A stretch of DNA of 64,000 bases, taken from positions 1,875,825-1,939,824 of the forward strand of contig NZ_JOJP01000001.1 of NCBI RefSeq assembly GCF_000710775.1. The letters are read 5' to 3'. Below the pieces are notes generated by a model, which had not been told where the DNA came from, ran no database searches, and saw only the letters and a list, made by a program, of their open reading frames with translations. Positions 9,293-19,147 of this stretch are shown here, piece after piece. Origin of the DNA: Endozoicomonas elysicola (GTDB lineage Bacteria; Pseudomonadota; Gammaproteobacteria; Pseudomonadales; Endozoicomonadaceae). The position numbers and the translations under genes are program-made. How positions within the stretch are numbered: position 1 is the stretch's first letter; each line of letters begins with the position of its first letter.

Positions 9293-10319
9293 CGCAGTTT
9301 GTTTTGTTAGCTTGAAGTCGAATAAGTGCATAATTGATTCGCTTTCCTTTTATCAACCATTGAGTTTAAAAGGTAAGATATATAAATTCTTTATGGGTTC
9401 TTACTTTATTCTACTCAGGAATTTAGGGTTTATAAAAAGCCGAAATTTGCTAAGTGAAGGCGATATTATAAAATTTCTTATTAGCCTGTCTTTTGATGTT
9501 CAATCTAGCGATGTTTGCTCATATCCTATGTTTCTTTCCTCTTGTGGTCATAAATTGATTATAAAGGAACGCAATAATACCTATCGTAAGTTTGGTATAT
9601 ATGATGCACAACATCCTTGTATTAACGAGATTAAGGCATACGTCATTATGAATGACAGGATATCAAATTTCGTTGCTTCCAGTATATCAGATATATCAAT
9701 CTCAAGTAATATTGTTTCATTCAGAATGAGTATGGAACAAGAATCATCATATAAAAATGATTCTTTTTACGAATATAAGGCAATAAATAGAAGTTTAATC
9801 GAACTATTTAACTTATCTCGAGATGATTCAAGAATACTTCTCTCAACTATTGAAAAGCTTAGCATGAAACTTAGTGAATTAAATTTACAGCGGGATTTTT
9901 ATGAAAATATAAAATCGTATTTGGAGTCCTTAAGTGTGACTAAGATTAATGTACCACTTGGGTTCGTCCATAATGATTTTAAAATATGGAATATCAAATC
10001 TTGCAATGGAAAAATACATATTTTTGATTTTGAAAGTTCTTATGCGTCAGGATTGCCTTTTATTGATCTGATTAATTATTATATCGATCCTCTGATAGTG
10101 AAAGGTAACTCTGTTATCAATATTATAAGGTTTTTACAATGTGATAGATTTTCAAAGATCCTCGATGACTACTCTAGTAGACTCAATGCATGTTCTGATA
10201 TTAGCTTAATGATCATTTTAAGTTTGGTTTGTCGTTTCATTTATCACTTTGAAAATGGAAATGAATATAGTGCATTAATATATTCTGGTGTTATTAGCGG
10301 ATTGCTGATGGATTATTGA
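9264..10319 (+). CDS. Aminoglycoside-phosphotransferase/choline-kinase-like protein
   Basis: About 351 residues. Near residue 236 the sequence HNDFKIWNI fits the kinase-like catalytic loop HxDxxxxN, and IFDFESS about 17 residues later fits the metal-binding D-F-E motif of the APH/choline-kinase/LicA family. Upstream residues SSCGHKLIIKERNN could supply the ATP-binding lysine. In a glycan locus such a kinase might phosphorylate a small alcohol, choline-like compound or sugar that decorates the polymer; this is inference. A GTG at 9258 also exists, but AAGGG lies better for the ATG at 9264. It overlaps the upstream gene. Confidence 0.6.
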   Translation: MYYKLTLKNSAVCFVSLKSNKCIIDSLSFYQPLSLKGKIYKFFMGSYFILLRNLGFIKSRNLLSEGDIIKFLISLSFDVQSSDVCSYPMFLSSCGHKLIIKERNNTYRKFGIYDAQHPCINEIKAYVIMNDRISNFVASSISDISISSNIVSFRMSMEQESSYKNDSFYEYKAINRSLIELFNLSRDDSRILLSTIEKLSMKLSELNLQRDFYENIKSYLESLSVTKINVPLGFVHNDFKIWNIKSCNGKIHIFDFESSYASGLPFIDLINYYIDPLIVKGNSVINIIRFLQCDRFSKILDDYSSRLNACSDISLMIILSLVCRFIYHFENGNEYSALIYSGVISGLLMDY

Positions 10320-10326
10320 TTTTAAT

Positions 10327-11430
10327 ATGAAAAAAATACTTTTCCTTTTTCATCTTCCACCGCCAATGCATGGCGTTTCGAAAATAAATACTTTTATAAA
10401 AGATAGCAAAGTTCTTGGTCAAAAATTTCTAATCGATCATGTTAGCATATCAACGTCACGTAGCGTCGAAGATATAGGTACCTCAGGCGTAAGAAAAATA
10501 TTATTTTTCTTAAAGATCTTTTGTGATGTTTTTTTTAAGTTAATAACAAAACGTTATGATGCGATTTATATTACTCCGTCCCTACCTGGGATTGGTTTCT
10601 TTAAGGATTCAATATTTGTAATCCTGTCGAAAATATTCTGCGCGAATATAATTCTTCATTTACATGTTCAAGGTTACAAGAAAGCCTGTAAGAATAAGCT
10701 ATATAAAGTGATTTATTCTTTGGTTTTTAAAAACACAAAGGTGATTCACTTGTCACCGCTGTTATATGAAGATATTTCCGGATTGGTTGATGACCGCTAT
10801 GTTTATTTTTTAGGTAACGGTGCGGAAAACCTTTTTGAATGGCGGGATAGAGCTAGAGGCCTAAAATGTAACACATCAATCACGGTTCTTTTCTTTTCGA
10901 ACCTGCTTGAATTTAAAGGCCCATTAGTTCTCTTAAAGGCATTGTCATATATAAAGTCCAATACCAAACATAATATTTTTATCCAGTTTGTAGGGGAATG
11001 GCATGATCCAGATTTTAAAAATGTTTTTTTTGATTATCTATTAGAGCATGAGCTTTCAGACGTTGTGAGCGTACGAACAGGGATTCGGGGAGACTCTAGA
11101 AAAGAGTTCTTTAACACTGCTGATGTGTTTGTATTGCCAACTAAGTATGAAGCGTATCCTTTAGTTTTATTGGAGGCCATGTCATGCGGGTTGCCTATAA
11201 TAAGTACTTTTGAGGGGGCTATCCCTTCAATAATCAAACAAAATGAAAATGGTATATTGGTAAATAAAGATGATCACAAAGCTCTAGCGCATGCTTTGTT
11301 GAAGTTAATTGAAAATGAATCGCTAAGAATAGCTATTAGTAATAACAATCGGGTAAAATATTTGGAGAACTACAGTGTAGAATCTTTTGAGATTAGGCTG
11401 ACGAGTTTACTTGAAGAAATCGTAAGTTAA
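10327..11430 (+). CDS. Glycosyltransferase family 4
   Basis: A 367-residue GT-B enzyme starting KKILFLFHLPPPMHGVSKIN, a frequent N-terminus among GT4 enzymes of O-antigen loci. Donor-site motifs are present: LFFSNLLEFKGP, QFVGEWHDP and VLPTKYEAYPLVLLEAMSCGLP with the E-x7-E pattern. It is the last gene of the AT-rich block; after its stop base composition returns toward the average of the window. Acceptor and donor are unknown. Confidence 0.82.
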   Translation: MKKILFLFHLPPPMHGVSKINTFIKDSKVLGQKFLIDHVSISTSRSVEDIGTSGVRKILFFLKIFCDVFFKLITKRYDAIYITPSLPGIGFFKDSIFVILSKIFCANIILHLHVQGYKKACKNKLYKVIYSLVFKNTKVIHLSPLLYEDISGLVDDRYVYFLGNGAENLFEWRDRARGLKCNTSITVLFFSNLLEFKGPLVLLKALSYIKSNTKHNIFIQFVGEWHDPDFKNVFFDYLLEHELSDVVSVRTGIRGDSRKEFFNTADVFVLPTKYEAYPLVLLEAMSCGLPIISTFEGAIPSIIKQNENGILVNKDDHKALAHALLKLIENESLRIAISNNNRVKYLENYSVESFEIRLTSLLEEIVS

Positions 11431-11736
11431 AAAACAATGTCGTTACGACGAATAGCTGTTATTTAGGAAGAATATTACGATTTAATCGTCGCATCATATA
11501 GCACTTCTGCTCATTTACCGGACTAGGTCATGGCACTGCGTATATTTGGCGAATAGTTCTTCGGTCTGGCAATTTCGCGTTCAATCAGAAACTTAAATAT
11601 CAAATGGCCCAGTTCGCCAATCTGTCGAACTGAGAAAAACCGGGGTCAGAAATCCGAGGTCAGTTCCTGATTCTTGACGCCCCTTAGTTCTGTTCTACTT
11701 TTATAGCTCTCTTGATATTACTTGGGGGCATATTAA
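11431..11736. repeat. Gene-free stretch with REP-like sequence
   Basis: No open frame looks real. At about 11640-11685 the sequence CGGGGTCAGAAATCCGAGGTCAG followed by TTCTTGACGCCCC forms an imperfect inverted repeat of the GGGGTCA class that accompanies RAYT transposases, and it lies just upstream of a RAYT gene remnant. The stretch is the junction between the AT-rich block and the more conserved downstream genes. Confidence 0.5.
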
Positions 11737-11860
11737 GTGAGCAGGCCATTACGAATCCAGTACGCAGGTGCTGTACCATGTGACTTCGCCGGGAAATGAG
11801 CGTAAGCCAATTTACCGGGAAGAAGTGGATTTCAATCTTTTCCTGGATGTGCTCCCGTGA
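11737..11860 (+). pseudogene. RAYT (REP-associated tyrosine transposase) 5' fragment, frameshifted
   Basis: From GTG at 11737 the sequence reads SRPLRIQYAGA. After a frameshift near 11770 it continues as YHVTSPGNERKPIYREEVDF and then NLFLDVLP, ending in TGA at 11858-11860. This matches the well-known start of RAYT/Y1 transposases (RPLRIEFPGAxYHVTSRGNER, then a short-helix region). Only about 40 codons remain and the HUH and tyrosine regions are gone, so it is a dead fragment. The flanking GGGGTCA-like inverted repeats fit a former RAYT/REP unit. Confidence 0.7.
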
Positions 11861-11865
11861 TTAAT

Positions 11866-12936
11866 ATGTCTAAAGTAAGTATTATTGGAACCGTTGGCCT
11901 CCCAGCCTGCTATGGCGGCTTCGAAACACTGGCGGAAAACCTGGTTGATCACCGACGTAACGAAATCAACTTTGAAGTCTACTGCTCTTCCAAAACCTAT
12001 AAAGAGAAGAAGACAACATACAAAAATGCCACTCTCCATTACCTCCCATTTAATGCGAATGGCATCAGTAGTATCATCTATGATATCTGCTCATTCTTAC
12101 ACGCCGTTTTTATCAGGAAATCCAATACACTGTTAGTGCTTGGCGTTTCTGGCTGTATTATCTTGCCTTTTCTCCGGTTGTTTTATAAACGTAAGATCAT
12201 TACCAATATTGATGGTCTAGAGTGGAAGCGTGATAAGTGGAATGCTTTGGCCAAGTCCTTCCTTAAGTTCTCGGAAAAGCTGGCAGTGCGTTATTCCGAT
12301 GTGGTTATTGCCGATAACCAGGCCATTGCTGATTATGTCAAACGGGAATACGGCGCCGATTCAGTGGTGATCGCCTATGGCGGTGACCATGCCGTTTCTG
12401 ATTTTGCCAGCTGTTTAGCAATTGAGCCTAATGAAGGGTACGCTTTTTCCCTCTGCCGTATTGAGCCAGAAAATAATGTTCATATTACCCTGGAAGCGTT
12501 TGCCCAGTCTGGCAAAACACTTAAGTTTGTGGGTAACTGGAATATCAGTGACTATGGGCGATCACTAAAGCTTCAATACACTGATTATCCAAATATCGAA
12601 TTGATTGACCCCATTTACGATGTAGAGCAGTTATTCAAGCTCCGTGCCCGTTGCAGTTATTATGTTCATGGTCACTCTGCTGGGGGAACAAACCCTTCAT
12701 TGGTTGAGATTATGCACTTTGCCAAACCGGTAATCGCTTTTGACTGTGACTATAACCGAGCCACCACGGAAGATAAGGCTATTTATTTTCATAATGCTGG
12801 TGAGTTGATTGTTGCAGTTGAACAGCTGGGTGTAACTTCCGGTAACCTTGGCTCCGTTATGCTGGAGATTGCTCAACGCCGTTATACCTGGGATATTGTT
12901 GCTAACCAGTATCTTGATGTTATCTGTAGCAGTTGA
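11866..12936 (+). CDS. DUF1972 glycosyltransferase (rhamnosyltransferase-like)
   Basis: 356 residues. The N-terminus KVSIIGTVGLPACYGGFETLAENL is the hallmark of the DUF1972 domain, found in family 4 glycosyltransferases such as Cps2T-type beta-1,4-rhamnosyltransferases. The donor domain includes YAFSLCRIEPENNV, FVGNWN and HSAGGTNPSLVEIMHFAKP. An upstream GTG at 11857 overlaps the RAYT remnant, so the ATG at 11866 is preferred. Position directly before the dTDP-rhamnose genes fits a rhamnose donor, but this is inference. Confidence 0.82.
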   Translation: MSKVSIIGTVGLPACYGGFETLAENLVDHRRNEINFEVYCSSKTYKEKKTTYKNATLHYLPFNANGISSIIYDICSFLHAVFIRKSNTLLVLGVSGCIILPFLRLFYKRKIITNIDGLEWKRDKWNALAKSFLKFSEKLAVRYSDVVIADNQAIADYVKREYGADSVVIAYGGDHAVSDFASCLAIEPNEGYAFSLCRIEPENNVHITLEAFAQSGKTLKFVGNWNISDYGRSLKLQYTDYPNIELIDPIYDVEQLFKLRARCSYYVHGHSAGGTNPSLVEIMHFAKPVIAFDCDYNRATTEDKAIYFHNAGELIVAVEQLGVTSGNLGSVMLEIAQRRYTWDIVANQYLDVICSS

Positions 12937-13019
12937 TTAATCACCTCCACATTTCAGTGCCCACAAAGCTCAATCAAACCTTCAGTTTGCTTTTCCCTCT
13001 ATTAGGTTAAACCCTCCTC

Positions 13020-13919
13020 ATGCATAAACATACGACCACCCGAAAAGGAATTATTCTGGCTGGCGGTTCTGGCACCCGTCTTTATCCATTAACCCAGGCG
13101 GTCAGTAAACAACTGATGCCAGTTTATGATAAGCCGATGATCTATTACCCGATTTCCACCCTGATGCTGGCGGGTATTCGTGAAATTCTGATTATCACCA
13201 CTCCGGAAGAACAACCGCGCTTTAAAGAGCTGCTGGGTGATGGGCATCAGTGGGGTATTCATTTTGAATATGCAGAACAGGAAGAACCTAAGGGACTAGC
13301 CCAAGCCTTTACCATCGGTGCAGATTTTATTAATGGCCATGAGTGCGCCATGATTCTGGGGGATAACCTGTTTTATGGGTTTAATTTTGTCAATATGCTG
13401 CAGTCTGCCGATTGCCGTAAAGAGGGTGCCTCCGTATTTTGTTACCACGTAAAGAACCCTTCGGCTTACGGTGTTGTTGAATTTGATGGAAATGGCAAGG
13501 CAATCTCCATTGAAGAGAAGCCAGAAAACCCAACGTCCCCTTATGCTGTGACCGGCCTTTATTTCTTTGATAAAAATGTCAGCATGTTTGCCCGGGATGT
13601 TGAACCCTCAGCCCGTGGAGAGCTTGAAATTACGTCGGTTATTGATTGCTATTTGCAACGTGGCGAACTCTATGTAGAAAAATTAAGCCGTGGCACCTGC
13701 TGGCTCGATACCGGTACTCACGGTAGTCTTCTCGATGCTGCCAGTTTTATTCAAACCGTAGAAGAACGCACCGGCCTTAAAATTGCCTGCCCGGAAGAAA
13801 TAGCCTTCCGACAGGGTTGGATCACCAGCGAACAGGTGATGGATATTGCCGTACCACTGCGCAAAAGTGGTTATGGGGAATACCTGTTGCAGGTTATTAC
13901 TGAGGTGAATCCGCTGTGA
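13020..13919 (+). CDS. rfbA: Glucose-1-phosphate thymidylyltransferase
   Basis: First enzyme of dTDP-L-rhamnose synthesis: dTTP plus glucose-1-phosphate gives dTDP-glucose. 299 residues, close to the usual 290. The nucleotide-binding signature [11 protein letters not shown] is at about residues 16-26, followed by [16 protein letters not shown] and the GDNLFYG motif. The stop overlaps the rfbC start by four bases (GTGA). It heads a compact rfbA-rfbC-rfbD-rfbB group. Confidence 0.95.
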   Translation: MHKHTTTRKGIILAGGSGTRLYPLTQAVSKQLMPVYDKPMIYYPISTLMLAGIREILIITTPEEQPRFKELLGDGHQWGIHFEYAEQEEPKGLAQAFTIGADFINGHECAMILGDNLFYGFNFVNMLQSADCRKEGASVFCYHVKNPSAYGVVEFDGNGKAISIEEKPENPTSPYAVTGLYFFDKNVSMFARDVEPSARGELEITSVIDCYLQRGELYVEKLSRGTCWLDTGTHGSLLDAASFIQTVEERTGLKIACPEEIAFRQGWITSEQVMDIAVPLRKSGYGEYLLQVITEVNPL

Positions 13920-14482
13920 ATATTATCGAAACGCCTATTCAAGACCTGTTGATTATTGAACCAAAAGTGTTTGGTGATGAACGTGGTTATTTTATGGAAA
14001 CCTTTCAGGCCCGGACGTTTGCTGAGTTTGAGCTGCCCTCCAATTTTGTGCAGGATAACCACAGTTATTCCGCACGGGGTATTTTGCGTGGTCTGCATTT
14101 CCAGAAGCAGCACCCTCAGGGCAAGTTGGTGCGTGTGATTGATGGGGAAGTGTACGATGTGGCGGTGGATCTTCGTAAAGATTCCGCTACCTATGGCCAA
14201 AGCTACGGTTTATTGCTGTCTGGTGACAATAAGCGCATGTTCTGGGTACCGGCAGGGTTTGCCCATGGGTTTTATGTGGTGAGTGAGACAGCGCATTTTC
14301 TTTATAAATGCACTGATTATTACGCGCCAGATTATGAAATGAGCATTGCCTGGGATGACCCTGAGTTAGGCATCGACTGGCCTTTGGTTAATGGTGAGCC
14401 ACCACAGCTTTCTGCAAAAGATCAGTTGGGTGTATGCCTGGCAGATGCTGGAGGTTTTAACAATGGAGTGTATGAGCCTTGA
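13916..14482 (+). CDS. rfbC: dTDP-4-dehydrorhamnose 3,5-epimerase
   Basis: Third enzyme of the dTDP-rhamnose pathway, epimerising C3 and C5 of dTDP-4-keto-6-deoxyglucose. 188 residues, typical of the cupin-fold RmlC family. [29 protein letters not shown] (with the catalytic histidine in LRGLHFQ), [11 protein letters not shown] and [11 protein letters not shown] are all present. It starts with GTG inside the rfbA stop region and ends within TGATG, overlapping the rfbD start, so translation is coupled on both sides. Confidence 0.95.
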   Translation: MNIIETPIQDLLIIEPKVFGDERGYFMETFQARTFAEFELPSNFVQDNHSYSARGILRGLHFQKQHPQGKLVRVIDGEVYDVAVDLRKDSATYGQSYGLLLSGDNKRMFWVPAGFAHGFYVVSETAHFLYKCTDYYAPDYEMSIAWDDPELGIDWPLVNGEPPQLSAKDQLGVCLADAGGFNNGVYEP

Positions 14483-15360
14483 TGAATGTATTAATCACCG
14501 GCGCTGATGGCCAGTTGGGTTATGAGTTGCGTAGGACTGCACCGGATTTTGCCCAACTGTCTTTTACAGACTATCAGCAGTTGGATATTACTGATGAAGC
14601 GGCCATTCAGGCCTTCTTTGCTTCTGCATCACCGGCGGTGGTGATTAACGCCGCCGCCTATACCGCTGTTGATAAGGCTGAGTTGGATGTAGATACCGCT
14701 CGGGCAGTCAACGCAACCGGGGCCGCTCTGCTAGCCAGAGCTTGTGCTGACCATAATATTCCCATGCTTCAGGTGTCTACCGACTTTGTCTTTGATGGTG
14801 CCCAATCGTCACCTTATCATGCGGATGACCAGCCTCACCCCCTGAGTGTCTATGGCCAGACCAAGCTAGAGGGAGAGAACCATGTTCGGGAATTGCTGCC
14901 ACAACGCAGTCTGATTATTCGTACTGCCTGGGTCTATTCTGCCCATGGCAATAATTTCGTAAAAACCATGCTTCGCCTGATGCAGGAGAAAGAGCAGCTA
15001 GGGGTAGTAGCAGACCAGGTGGGGACGCCAACCTGGGCCAATCACCTGGCACGTTGTGTATGGAATGGTGTTGTCCGTTTGCTGGAAGGCTCGGTGCAGT
15101 TGCCGGTGCATCATTTCACCGATGCCGGTGTGGCCAGCTGGTATGACTTTGCTGTGGCCATTCAAGAAGAGGCGTTACAATTGGGCTTGCTGGATAAAGC
15201 GATTCAGATAACGCCGATCCAGACCCTTGACTACCCGACTCCGGCTACCCGGCCTGCCTACAGTGTGTTGGATAAAACCTCTACCTGGGCTGAGTTGGAA
15301 GCGCCACAAGTGCACTGGCGGGTAGCGCTTCGACAAATGTTGGCTGAGCTGGTTGGCTAA
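14482..15360 (+). CDS. rfbD: dTDP-4-dehydrorhamnose reductase
   Basis: Final enzyme of the pathway, reducing the 4-keto sugar to dTDP-L-rhamnose with NAD(P)H. About 292 residues of the extended SDR fold: [10 protein letters not shown] nucleotide-binding motif near the N-terminus, [20 protein letters not shown] and the YGQTKLEGE catalytic Y-x-x-x-K. The ATG at 14482 shares its first base with the rfbC stop (TGATG). An in-frame TTG one codon upstream is less likely. Confidence 0.95.
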   Translation: MNVLITGADGQLGYELRRTAPDFAQLSFTDYQQLDITDEAAIQAFFASASPAVVINAAAYTAVDKAELDVDTARAVNATGAALLARACADHNIPMLQVSTDFVFDGAQSSPYHADDQPHPLSVYGQTKLEGENHVRELLPQRSLIIRTAWVYSAHGNNFVKTMLRLMQEKEQLGVVADQVGTPTWANHLARCVWNGVVRLLEGSVQLPVHHFTDAGVASWYDFAVAIQEEALQLGLLDKAIQITPIQTLDYPTPATRPAYSVLDKTSTWAELEAPQVHWRVALRQMLAELVG

Positions 15361-15407
15361 GGCGTCAACTCCATTTCTGCGTTTTAACTCCCCCTCTGGA
15401 ACTTTCT

Positions 15408-16502
15408 ATGAAATCACTTCTGGTGACTGGTGGTGCCGGTTTTATTGGTGCCAATTTTGTTCATTACTGGCTGAACCAGTACCCCGACCATAAAGTGGTG
15501 GTGCTGGATGCCCTGACCTATGCAGGTAATCTGGCAAACCTTGAGCCGGTTAATGGTCTTCCTAATTTTGAGTTTGTGCACGGTGATATTCTCCATACCG
15601 ATCTGATTGTGGAGCTGCTTAAGCACCATGCCGTTGATACGATTGTCCACTTTGCTGCAGAGTCTCATGTGGACCGCTCCATTACCGGGCCCGATGCATT
15701 TTTGGAAACCAATATCATGGGTACCCACAGTTTGCTGAAGGCTGCCAAACAGGTTTGGCTGGATGGTGGTGTGGTAGATCATCGTTTTCACCATGTGTCT
15801 ACCGATGAGGTTTATGGCACTCTGGCGGAGAATGATCCACCGTTTACCGAAACAACGGCTTATGCGCCGAACTCACCCTATGCCGCCAGTAAAGCGTCCA
15901 GTGACCATCTGGTGCGGGCTTATCAGGAAACGTATGGCCTGAATACAACCATCAGTAACTGTTCCAACAATTATGGCCCCTACCATTTTCCGGAAAAGCT
16001 CATACCTCTGGTGATTACCAATATTCTGGAAGATAAGCCTTTGCCTATATACGGCGATGGTAAGCAAGTGCGGGACTGGTTGTTTGTAGAAGACCATGCC
16101 CGAGGCATTGAGCTGGTGCTGAATAAAGGCATGGTGGGTGAGAACTACAATATCGGTGGTCATAATGAATGGCAGAATATCGATATTGTTAAGCTTGTTT
16201 GCCAGCTGGTCAATGAAGCGTTTTCGGCTGATGCTGAGCTGGCTTCTCGCTTCCCTAATGCGACCAAAGCAGCTAATGGTATTGCTGAAGAGCTGATTAC
16301 TTTTGTGAAGGATCGGCCAGGGCATGATCGGCGCTATGCAATTGATGCAGCCAAGTCTCGTCGTGAACTGGGTTATGAACCGGTTGAGTCTTTTGAGACG
16401 GGTATTCGAAAGACGCTGCACTGGTATCTCGATAATGAAGTTTGGTGGCGAGGGGTGATGGATGGGAGTTATCAGGATTGGATGGAGCGGCAGTATCGTT
16501 GA
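15408..16502 (+). CDS. rfbB: dTDP-glucose 4,6-dehydratase
   Basis: Second enzyme of dTDP-rhamnose synthesis. 364 residues, extended SDR fold. The NAD-binding loop [10 protein letters not shown] is at residues 7-16; [19 protein letters not shown] and the [12 protein letters not shown] catalytic Y-x-x-x-K are present, followed by [16 protein letters not shown] and the [12 protein letters not shown] motif. The gene sits last in the rfb group and is followed by a terminator hairpin. The gene order A-C-D-B is rearranged compared with enterobacterial BDAC but the set is complete. Confidence 0.95.
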   Translation: MKSLLVTGGAGFIGANFVHYWLNQYPDHKVVVLDALTYAGNLANLEPVNGLPNFEFVHGDILHTDLIVELLKHHAVDTIVHFAAESHVDRSITGPDAFLETNIMGTHSLLKAAKQVWLDGGVVDHRFHHVSTDEVYGTLAENDPPFTETTAYAPNSPYAASKASSDHLVRAYQETYGLNTTISNCSNNYGPYHFPEKLIPLVITNILEDKPLPIYGDGKQVRDWLFVEDHARGIELVLNKGMVGENYNIGGHNEWQNIDIVKLVCQLVNEAFSADAELASRFPNATKAANGIAEELITFVKDRPGHDRRYAIDAAKSRRELGYEPVESFETGIRKTLHWYLDNEVWWRGVMDGSYQDWMERQYR

Positions 16503-16511
16503 GTAAATAAT

Positions 16512-16534
16512 GGAGAGCTTTGGCTCTCCTTTTT
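16512..16534 (+). terminator. Rho-independent terminator after rfbB
   Basis: GGAGAGC, a four-base loop TTTG, GCTCTCC and a run of five Ts, starting nine bases after the rfbB stop. It probably ends the rfbACDB transcript. Confidence 0.85.
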
Positions 16535-16583
16535 GTTTTGGGCTGCATTATTTCACGGTGAGTAAGATGATGGCCTGGCAGCT

Positions 16584-16680
16584 ATTGGCGTAGTCCGTCG
16601 TATGGAAGCTTTCGGCAAGTTTGATCTTGAGCTGATTTGAAGTGCAACGCGGTGGTTATCTGGGGAAGGCCGAGGGTCTT
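16584..16680 (+). pseudogene. Remnant of a second manC 3' end
   Basis: The frame starting at 16584 reads [18 protein letters not shown]. After one extra T at about 16637 the neighbouring frame gives EVQRGGYLGKAE. This aligns with [29 protein letters not shown] at the C-terminus of the intact manC at 18523-18610. About 30 codons remain with one frameshift. It is either a relic of an ancestral manC or of a duplication; its position just upstream of the live gene suggests past rearrangement. Confidence 0.75.
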
Positions 16681-16805
16681 GCAGGAATTGTAAACATAAC
16701 ACGTTCTACAGATCACTTCGTGCCGGTGAGCTCAGGGGCAGATGTAGCACCAAAATTCTTTGCTATGCTCAAGGCTCAAACAACAAGCAGTCATGGGTCG
16801 TTATT

Positions 16806-17099
16806 ATGTCTCTGGAAGCCAGGGTGAAAAATATTGAGTCCAAACAAGATGCTCTGGAGCATGCTTTTCGTGAGAATAACAAAATTTTTGAAGCAACTCA
16901 TGGTGTTGTCTCCCTGATTCTGAACGAGCAAAGGGCAATGCAAAAGGAACAGGAGGGCATGAAGAAAGAGCTAAAGGGAATGAAAAATGAGCAGCAGGCA
17001 ATGAGAAACGAGATATCGGCAAACCAGCGTGAAACCTGCAAACGCTTTGACAAAATAGAAGAAACGCTCATTCAGATTGTCAACCACCTGGCTAAGTAA
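16806..17099 (+). CDS. Small coiled-coil protein of unknown function
   Basis: 97 residues, almost entirely helical with heptads: [20 protein letters not shown], then [20 protein letters not shown], then [11 protein letters not shown]. It is charged, has no signal peptide and no membrane segment. Repeated KEQ/KEL/NEQ triplets suggest internal duplication. No ribosome site of note precedes the ATG. It lies alone between a manC remnant and manC. I do not recognise the family. Confidence 0.5.
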   Translation: MSLEARVKNIESKQDALEHAFRENNKIFEATHGVVSLILNEQRAMQKEQEGMKKELKGMKNEQQAMRNEISANQRETCKRFDKIEETLIQIVNHLAK

Positions 17100-17166
17100 A
17101 TCGGGAATCACTGAACTTTACTCTGCTTCTGTTAGTTCTTTCGTCGGATTGCCGATTTACAAGGTT

Positions 17167-18648
17167 ATGAACATTATCCCCGTAATCATGGCAGGCGGCT
17201 CCGGCTGCCGCCTCTGGCCTCAGTCCCGAGCACTGAATCCTAAGCAGTTTCTGCCGTTGGTCAATGAGCAATCCATGCTGCAGAACACGGTGGCCAGGTT
17301 GGATGGACTGGACTCTGTTTCTGCACCATTGGTAATTGCCAATGAAGATCACCGGTTTCTGGTGGCGGAGCAGCTGCGCCAAATGGAGCGAAAAGCGTCG
17401 GCGATTATTCTGGAGCCGGTGGGGCGTAATACTGCTCCGGCAGTGGCTCTGGCTGCTTTGAAAGCGTTAAGCCAAAAGAATTTGAATCACAAAGGAAAGA
17501 TTGAGGGTGAGGACGAAGATGAGCCACTTTTGTTGGTGCTGGCTGCGGATCATGTGATTCAGGATGTTGATGCTTTTCATCGGGCGGTTGAGGTAGCGTT
17601 GCCAGCGGCGATGGACGGTAAGCTGGTGACGTTTGGTGTTGTGCCTACCCATGCTGAAACGGGGTACGGTTATATAAAAGCGTTTAACCACAGAGACCAC
17701 AAAGCCCTCAAAGAAAAGATAAGCGAAGAACAGGTTTTTGCGGTTCAGGAGTTTGTTGAGAAGCCGGATCTGGAGACGGCCCAGGGGTATCATGCTTCTG
17801 GTCATTATTATTGGAATTCCGGGATGTTTCTGTTCAAAGCCTCCCGCTATCTGGAGGCGCTGAAGCAGTTTCGGCCGGATATTCTGTCTGCCTGTGAACA
17901 GGCAATGGCGGTGCAGAATCCGGATCTCGATTTTGTTCGTCTGGATGAAGACGCATTCAAGGCCTGCCCGGATGACTCCATTGATTATGCGGTGATGGAA
18001 AAAACGACGGATGCCGTTGTGGTTCCGCTGGATGCTGGTTGGTCTGATGTGGGGGCCTGGTCTTCTCTTGGGGATCTCTCTGAGAAGGATGAACAGGGTA
18101 ATGCTGTTCTGGGTGATGTCCTGCTGCACGATACCCGTAATACCTATGTGCGCAGTGAGAGACAATTAATTGCGACGGTGGGTGTTGATGACCTAGTGGT
18201 TGTGGAAAGTGACGATGCTATCCTGGTGGCCCATAAGGATCGGGTGCAGGAGGTAAAGACGGTGGTAGAGCAACTGAAGGCCGAAGGACGGCCAGAGGTG
18301 AATCTTCACCGGAAGGTATACCGGCCATGGGGCGCTTATGACTCGATTGATGTGGGCGAGCGCTTTCAAGTGAAACATATTACCGTGAAGCCGGGTGCCA
18401 GGCTGTCGCTGCAGAAGCACTACCACCGGGCAGAGCACTGGATTGTGGTGAAAGGCACGGCGCTGGTGGAGGTTGAGGGTAAAGAGGTTCTGCTGACGGA
18501 GAATCAGTCCACCTATATTCCCATTGGTGCGGTGCACCGGTTGGAAAACCCGGGTAAGTTCGACCTTGAGCTAATTGAGGTACAGAGTGGGGGGTATCTG
18601 GGTGAGGATGATATCGTCCGGTTTGAAGATACATACGGGCGGACTTGA
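17167..18648 (+). CDS. manC: Mannose-1-phosphate guanylyltransferase / mannose-6-phosphate isomerase
   Basis: Bifunctional type II enzyme making GDP-mannose (GTP plus mannose-1-P) and isomerising fructose-6-P. 493 residues; ATG at 17167 begins [20 protein letters not shown], the pyrophosphorylase signature, with NPKQFLPL after it. FVEKPD lies near residue 200. The C-terminal cupin isomerase domain has [23 protein letters not shown] and the [12 protein letters not shown] block. Two inserts, at about 17481-17525 and 17683-17730, interrupt usually compact regions and look like the intergenic repeat family of this genome read in frame. No phosphomannomutase gene is nearby. Confidence 0.92.
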   Translation: MNIIPVIMAGGSGCRLWPQSRALNPKQFLPLVNEQSMLQNTVARLDGLDSVSAPLVIANEDHRFLVAEQLRQMERKASAIILEPVGRNTAPAVALAALKALSQKNLNHKGKIEGEDEDEPLLLVLAADHVIQDVDAFHRAVEVALPAAMDGKLVTFGVVPTHAETGYGYIKAFNHRDHKALKEKISEEQVFAVQEFVEKPDLETAQGYHASGHYYWNSGMFLFKASRYLEALKQFRPDILSACEQAMAVQNPDLDFVRLDEDAFKACPDDSIDYAVMEKTTDAVVVPLDAGWSDVGAWSSLGDLSEKDEQGNAVLGDVLLHDTRNTYVRSERQLIATVGVDDLVVVESDDAILVAHKDRVQEVKTVVEQLKAEGRPEVNLHRKVYRPWGAYDSIDVGERFQVKHITVKPGARLSLQKHYHRAEHWIVVKGTALVEVEGKEVLLTENQSTYIPIGAVHRLENPGKFDLELIEVQSGGYLGEDDIVRFEDTYGRT

Positions 18649-18715
18649 GTTGTGTGGAAATGGTTAAATGGGAATTGGGAATGTGGCTATTCACAGTTAA
18701 CTATGCCCACATAAC

Positions 18716-19147
18716 TCATGGCTCATAAGCGCCGTCAATTTGTTGAGCAGCCTTATCAAAGGTGTACACACCCGCTAGCGTTTGAGGAGGCTTTGTACAG
18801 TAAGCTGCTTTATTGATAATCAGCGCATCAGGAAAGTCAGCCGTTTTTCGTTTGCTACCGACTTTTACCGGTGTAGCCAGTCGATAATCGTTCAGTGCGC
18901 CCCATACTGTCTGGCCATCTTCAAAACGGATATTGGGTTCTGCAAAGAGCTGTTGAATAACGGCGATAAGCTGGCTTTTATCAAGGTTGTATTTTTTCCC
19001 CCGCAGTGTCCACAGGGCTTCAACCAGGACAATATCGGTAAGCAGAACGGTGTGCTGGCCATTAATCAGCTTATCGGCCTTTGTTGACTGCTGTTTGTCA
19101 TCATCCAGGAGATAACGGAGCAGTACATTGGTGTCGATGGCGATCAT
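18716..19147 (-). CDS. vapC: VapC-type PIN-domain toxin (predicted RNase)
   Basis: 143 residues with the PIN fold acidic set: D5 in AIDTNVLLRYLL, E43 in VLVEALW, D104/D107 in TADFPDALI and D131 in TFD. Such toxins cleave specific RNAs, often initiator tRNA, and are held inactive by the partner antitoxin. The start overlaps the stop of the upstream antitoxin gene by four bases (ATGA), the standard vapBC arrangement. It is convergent with manC. Confidence 0.88.
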   Translation of the reverse strand: MIAIDTNVLLRYLLDDDKQQSTKADKLINGQHTVLLTDIVLVEALWTLRGKKYNLDKSQLIAVIQQLFAEPNIRFEDGQTVWGALNDYRLATPVKVGSKRKTADFPDALIINKAAYCTKPPQTLAGVYTFDKAAQQIDGAYEP

